8,716 nt of DNA from Sedimenticola sp. GTDB lineage: Bacteria; Pseudomonadota; Gammaproteobacteria; Chromatiales; Chromatiaceae. The position numbers and the translations under genes were made by a program. Positions 5,949 to 8,716 of the stretch are shown here, piece after piece. The DNA lies in the NCBI GenBank assembly GCA_027023915.1, contig JALVUB010000120.1:1-8716 (forward strand), read 5' to 3'. A model generated the notes under the pieces. It was given only the letters and a program-made list of their open reading frames with translations. It was not told the DNA's origin and did not search any database. The number at the start of each line of letters is the position of its first letter. Position 1 is the first letter of the stretch.

Positions 5949-6820
5949 TCCCTCTGGAGAAATACCGCCGCCGCGCTGAACTGGAAACCAGGATGGCCTC
6001 CAGTTCCCTGCCCGTGCTGCCGCCGGCCACCGCCGAGCTGTTGGACGTAATGTACAAGGAAGGGGTCTCCTTCGACGAAGTCACCGCCGTGGTGGAAAAA
6101 TTCCCGCCGGTGGCGGCCCGCCTCATCGCCCTGGCCAACTCGAGCTGGTCCTCTCCCGCCGTCGAGGTCACCTCCCTGGACATGGCCTGCCGCCGGCTGG
6201 GGCTGCTGGTGGTTCGCAGCGTCAGCGTGGCCTTGAGCATCGCCAATGTTTTCAATCCCCGCACCTGCCCCGCTTTCGACCCACTCCGGTTCTGGAACAG
6301 AGCCTTTCTGATGGCGGAATTGAGCACCCTGGTGGTCTGGCGTCTGCCTCCGGCCCATGCCCTGGAACCGCAAACCGCGCGCACCGCGGGGCTGCTGCAC
6401 AACCTGGGGCTGCTGTGGCTGGCAACCTGGATGCCGGAGGAAACCAACAAGGCGCTGTCAGCGGCGGGAAAACAGGAAGAAAAATCCACAGACCAGTTGC
6501 TGGAGGCCGAATGCGGCATCGGGTACATCGAGGCCAGCGCACTGCTGGCCCAGGCCTGGAAGTTTCCCAGAGTGCTGGTGACGGCGCTTCTCCACCATCA
6601 GAACCCTGACTACCAGGGACAACACTGGATCGCCGCGGCGGTGGTGGGTGTCGCCGGACTGCTGGAAAAGGAGGAAGAAGATGAAGAAGCCCAACCGGAT
6701 CTGGATGATCCGCGCCTGGCGGCCCTGGCGCTCTCTCCCCAAGATCTGACAGCCCTCAAAAGCGACCTGCCCGCCAAAAGGGAACAGGTGCGCCGTTTGG
6801 CCGAAACCCTGTTCAGATAA
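5945..6820 (+). CDS. HDOD-domain signalling protein
   Basis: A 291-residue protein starting at the ATG at 5945, which overlaps the previous stop in ATGA and has GGGAG (5933-5937) seven bases upstream; a longer open frame from 5807 lies inside the EAL coding region and is not used. The HDOD pattern is recognisable: LPVLPP near residue 22, the segment ending ALANSSW near 62-68, the AACRRLG-like helix turn (MACRRLG) at 80-86, and GLLHNLGLL at 149-157 where many family members read HD; here His152 is followed by Asn153. A hydrolase metal site is not complete, as is usual in HDOD proteins, which are thought to act as signalling or scaffold modules. An acidic Glu/Asp-rich insert lies at about 241-255. 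Tight coupling to the c-di-GMP gene suggests partnership in one output; the target is unknown. Confidence 0.88.
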   Translation: MIPLEKYRRRAELETRMASSSLPVLPPATAELLDVMYKEGVSFDEVTAVVEKFPPVAARLIALANSSWSSPAVEVTSLDMACRRLGLLVVRSVSVALSIANVFNPRTCPAFDPLRFWNRAFLMAELSTLVVWRLPPAHALEPQTARTAGLLHNLGLLWLATWMPEETNKALSAAGKQEEKSTDQLLEAECGIGYIEASALLAQAWKFPRVLVTALLHHQNPDYQGQHWIAAAVVGVAGLLEKEEEDEEAQPDLDDPRLAALALSPQDLTALKSDLPAKREQVRRLAETLFR

Positions 6821-6915
6821 CCAGGCAACACAGCACAAGCGGTTGTTTTATATTGAAATATCATGCCCTTATCCAAGCAGCCGACAGGCCACGACCGGCA
6901 GATCCAAATAAACAT

Positions 6916-6943
6916 TTGCCAAAAACACAATTCTGAATAAAAT
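6916..6943 (+). promoter_or_regulatory. Sigma-70-like promoter of the polyamine operon
   Basis: TTGCCA (6916-6921) matches five of six -35 bases and TAAAAT (6938-6943) five of six -10 bases, with a 16-base spacer, in an AT-rich setting upstream of speD. Transcription would start near 6949-6951, giving a leader of about 46 bases before the ATG at 6997. This also argues against an earlier TTG start at 6952, which would have almost no leader. Confidence 0.6.
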
Positions 6944-6953
6944 TCCCGCTCTT

Positions 6954-6981
6954 GGCCGGTTACCTGGTGCCGGCGGCTTTT
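6954..6981 (+). promoter_or_regulatory. Stem-loop followed by TTTT in the speD leader
   Basis: GCCGG (6955-6959) pairs with CCGGC (6970-6974) around a 10-base loop, and GGCTTTT follows. It lies between the predicted transcription start and the speD ATG. It could be a weak attenuator or a translation-control hairpin; the stem is short and may be chance. Confidence 0.2.
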
Positions 6982-6996
6982 CTCGTGTCTACTTTT

Positions 6997-7473
6997 ATGA
7001 GGGTGACTTCATTGGAGCAGACCAGCGTGGAAGCGTTCGAAGGGGTCGTCCCCATGCCGGATCTCGCCGCCAACCGAGTGGTTGAGAGTGAACCGCTTGA
7101 CCATTTCATCCAACGAGACGGGGTCACCTTCGCCGGCAGCCACCTCATCATCGACCTGTGGGAGGCACGCCGCCTGGACGACCTGGAACACATGGAGCAG
7201 GTGATGCGCGAAGCGGTGAGAGTGGCCGGCGCCACCCTGCTGCACATCCATCTGCACCACTTCACCCCCAGCGGCGGCATCTCCGGCGTGGCTGTGCTGG
7301 CCGAGTCCCACATCAGCGTCCATACCTGGCCGGAACGCAACTTCGCCGCGCTGGACATCTTCATGTGCGGTGACGCCCGGCCGGAGATGGCCATCCCCGT
7401 CTTCAAGCGGGCATTCACGCCCGGCCGCATGGAGATCAAGGACCTGATGCGCGGCATCGTGCGCGAGGCGTGA
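6997..7473 (+). CDS. speD: S-adenosylmethionine decarboxylase proenzyme, bacterial class 1B
   Basis: A 158-residue proenzyme that cleaves itself to form a pyruvoyl group and then decarboxylates S-adenosylmethionine, giving the aminopropyl donor for spermidine. The self-processing site is LAESHISVHTWPE: cleavage is before S104, which becomes the pyruvoyl group. H109 and C124 (MCG) lie 5 and 20 residues later, the same spacing as Ser63, His68 and Cys83 in the Thermotoga enzyme. About 40 residues precede the core, which starts near FAGSHLIIDLW. The start is uncertain: the ATG at 6997 has no Shine-Dalgarno, while an in-frame TTG at 7012 has GAGGGTGA just upstream. I keep the ATG. The gene is first of the speD-speE-decarboxylase operon; its stop overlaps a possible GTG start of speE. 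Confidence 0.92.
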   Translation: MRVTSLEQTSVEAFEGVVPMPDLAANRVVESEPLDHFIQRDGVTFAGSHLIIDLWEARRLDDLEHMEQVMREAVRVAGATLLHIHLHHFTPSGGISGVAVLAESHISVHTWPERNFAALDIFMCGDARPEMAIPVFKRAFTPGRMEIKDLMRGIVREA

Positions 7474-7478
7474 AGACG

Positions 7479-8327
7479 ATGAAAGTTTTCGAGGAGACCC
7501 TCTACGACTCCGTCTCCCAGTGCTTCCGCATCGACAAGCTCTACTACGAGAGCAAGACCGAGCACCAGCACCTGATGATCTTCCACAACGCCTTCCTGGG
7601 CCGGGTGATGACCCTGGACGGCATCGTGCAGACCACCGAGCGGGACGAGTTCATCTACCACGAGATGATGGCCCACGTTCCCCTGCTGGCCCACGGCGGG
7701 GCGCGCGAGGTGCTCATCATCGGCGGTGGCGACGGCGCCATGCTGCGCGAGGTGTGCCGCCACCCGGGGGTGGAGCGCATCGTTATGGTGGAGATCGACC
7801 GCCAGGTGATCGAGCTGGCAAAGGAATATCTGCCCAACCACTCCGCCGGCGCCTTCGAGGACCCTCGCCTGGAGCTGGTGATCTCCGACGGCATGGCCTT
7901 TGTGAAGGCGTGCGAGGCGGAGCGCTTCGATGTCATCATCTCCGACAGCACCGACCCCATCGGCCCCGGCGAGGTGCTCTTCAGCGACGACTTCTACCGC
8001 GAGTGCCGCCGCATCCTAAGGCCCGACGGGGTGATGACCACCCAGAACGGCGTGCCCTTCTTCCAGCTCGACGAGGTGCGCGACACCCGCGAGCGCATGG
8101 GGCGCCACTTCAGGGACCAGACCTTCTACGCCGCCGCGGTGCCCACCTACCACGGCGGCATCATGACCTTCGGCTGGGGCAGCAACGACCCCGCCCTGCG
8201 CCAGGTGCCGGTGGAGACCCTGGCCGGGCGGCTGGCGGAAGCCGGCTTCACCACCCGCTACTACACCCCCGAGATCCACGTCGCCTCCTTCGCCCTGCCC
8301 CGCTACGTGCTGGACGCCATCCAGTGA
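7479..8327 (+). CDS. speE: Spermidine synthase (polyamine aminopropyltransferase)
   Basis: A 282-residue enzyme that transfers the aminopropyl group from decarboxylated S-adenosylmethionine to putrescine, releasing methylthioadenosine. It shows the N-terminal beta domain, then the signature GIVQTTERDEFIYHEMMAH (residues 48-66), the Rossmann loop GGGDG (82-86), the acidic VEID (E105, D107), and the active-site DSTDP with D156 and D159. Length is normal. The start at ATG 7479 lies six bases after the speD stop; a GTG at 7470 overlapping that stop would add three residues and cannot be excluded. Codon use is extreme: only 13 of 282 codons end in A or T by hand count, suggesting strong expression or stronger GC pressure than in the signalling genes. 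It works directly with SpeD and probably with the downstream decarboxylase. Confidence 0.95.
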   Translation: MKVFEETLYDSVSQCFRIDKLYYESKTEHQHLMIFHNAFLGRVMTLDGIVQTTERDEFIYHEMMAHVPLLAHGGAREVLIIGGGDGAMLREVCRHPGVERIVMVEIDRQVIELAKEYLPNHSAGAFEDPRLELVISDGMAFVKACEAERFDVIISDSTDPIGPGEVLFSDDFYRECRRILRPDGVMTTQNGVPFFQLDEVRDTRERMGRHFRDQTFYAAAVPTYHGGIMTFGWGSNDPALRQVPVETLAGRLAEAGFTTRYYTPEIHVASFALPRYVLDAIQ

Positions 8328-8716
8328 GCCGCCCCGTCCGCTACGGCGCCACCCCGGAAGAAGCGGCCTTCTACCGCGACCTGGTGGCCCGCCACGGCTC
8401 GCCCCTGCTGGTGGTGAGCCGCGACGCGCTGCGCCGGCAGTACCAGTCGCTGCGGCGCCAGTTGCCCGACGTCTCTCTCTACTACGCCATCAAGGCCTTT
8501 CCCCATCCCGCGGTGGTGGAGACACTGGCGGAACTGGGGTGCCACTTCGACGTCGCCTCCGAGGGGGAACTGGAGCTGCTGCGGGCGCTGCGCATCAGCG
8601 GGCGCAAGACCATTCACACCCATCCGGTGAAGAAGGTGGACCAGATCAAGGCGGCCCTGCGCGGCGGCTCCACCACCTTCGTGGTGGACAACCTGGACGA
8701 GCTGAAGAAGCTCACC
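8324..8716 (+). CDS. Fold-III PLP-dependent decarboxylase, probably ornithine decarboxylase, N-terminal part
   Basis: 131 codons are present from the GTG at 8324, which overlaps the speE stop as GTGA, and the frame runs open to the window end. The alanine-racemase-type barrel start is visible: YYAIKA at residues 53-58 gives the PLP-binding Lys57. It is followed by HFDVASEGELELL (74-86), the pattern of ornithine/lysine/arginine/diaminopimelate decarboxylases. IHTHPVKKVDQI and FVVDNLDEL follow as barrel strands. The catalytic Cys and substrate-binding C-terminal parts lie outside the window, so the substrate cannot be read. The position after speD and speE favours ornithine decarboxylase making putrescine; lysine or carboxynorspermidine decarboxylase are alternatives. 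No Shine-Dalgarno precedes the GTG, so translation is probably coupled to speE. Confidence 0.8.
   Translation, partial: MSRPVRYGATPEEAAFYRDLVARHGSPLLVVSRDALRRQYQSLRRQLPDVSLYYAIKAFPHPAVVETLAELGCHFDVASEGELELLRALRISGRKTIHTHPVKKVDQIKAALRGGSTTFVVDNLDELKKLT

Larger units (their letters stand above)
6821..6996 (+). other. AT-rich spacer and untranslated leader before speD
   Basis: This 176-base interval is markedly AT-richer than the genes on either side. It holds a small ATATT-GA-AATAT dyad (6850-6861), the probable promoter at 6916-6943, and a short leader with a GC-rich stem-loop. No credible terminator for the HDOD gene is visible: ACAA-GCGG-TTGT followed by TTTAT (6835-6851) is too weak to rely on. 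Confidence 0.6.

Noticed and set aside
6835..6851. ACAA-GCGG-TTGT hairpin followed by TTTAT as terminator of the HDOD gene
   Set aside because: A four-base AT-rich stem is too weak to call.
6952..6996. TTG start for speD at 6952
   Set aside because: It falls at the predicted transcription start and would encode a non-conserved hydrophobic stretch over the leader hairpin.

Overview
The window looks like a chromosomal segment of a high-GC gammaproteobacterium. The evidence is the divergent orn / rsgA neighbourhood typical of that class, a Tex-type S1 protein next to orn, a small periplasmic cytochrome c, and a class 1B speD - speE - fold-III decarboxylase operon. The species cannot be named from the sequence alone.

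Layout. Positions 1-183 hold the C-terminal end of a Tex-like S1 RNA-binding protein on the plus strand. It runs tail to tail, with a 6-base gap, into orn (oligoribonuclease) on the minus strand at 190-741. A 97-base divergent spacer separates orn from a plus-strand pair, a 92-residue c-type cytochrome (839-1117) and rsgA (1125-2120), which are 7 bases apart. Next is a gene-free stretch of about 500 bases (2121-2621). It contains a compact, palindrome-packed element (about 2197-2356) with imperfect terminal inverted repeats bordered by TTAA, followed by a probable 5' leader.

From 2622 to 5948 is a very large signalling protein of 1108 residues. Its order is two membrane helices, a vestigial HisKA helix pair lacking the phosphoacceptor His, REC, HPt, REC, PAS, GGDEF and EAL. 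The ATPase domain expected after HisKA is absent. The gene overlaps by ATGA with an HDOD-domain gene (5945-6820). An AT-rich spacer with a good sigma-70-like promoter (6916-6943) then introduces the polyamine operon: speD (6997-7473), speE (7479-8327) and a fold-III PLP decarboxylase, probably ornithine decarboxylase, cut by the window end (8324-8716).

How the genes work together. The signalling pair is a cyclic-di-GMP module. Both the making (GGDEF) and breaking (EAL) domains have intact key residues and are joined to a phosphorelay core that must be fed by a kinase elsewhere. EAL activity yields pGpG, the dinucleotide that Orn clears, so the window holds both early and final steps of c-di-GMP turnover, though in separate transcription units. 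The last three genes together would make putrescine, decarboxylated SAM and spermidine. The most notable observations are the kinase-less, His-less hybrid phosphorelay scaffold fused to GGDEF-EAL, and the hairpin-rich MITE-like element upstream of it.
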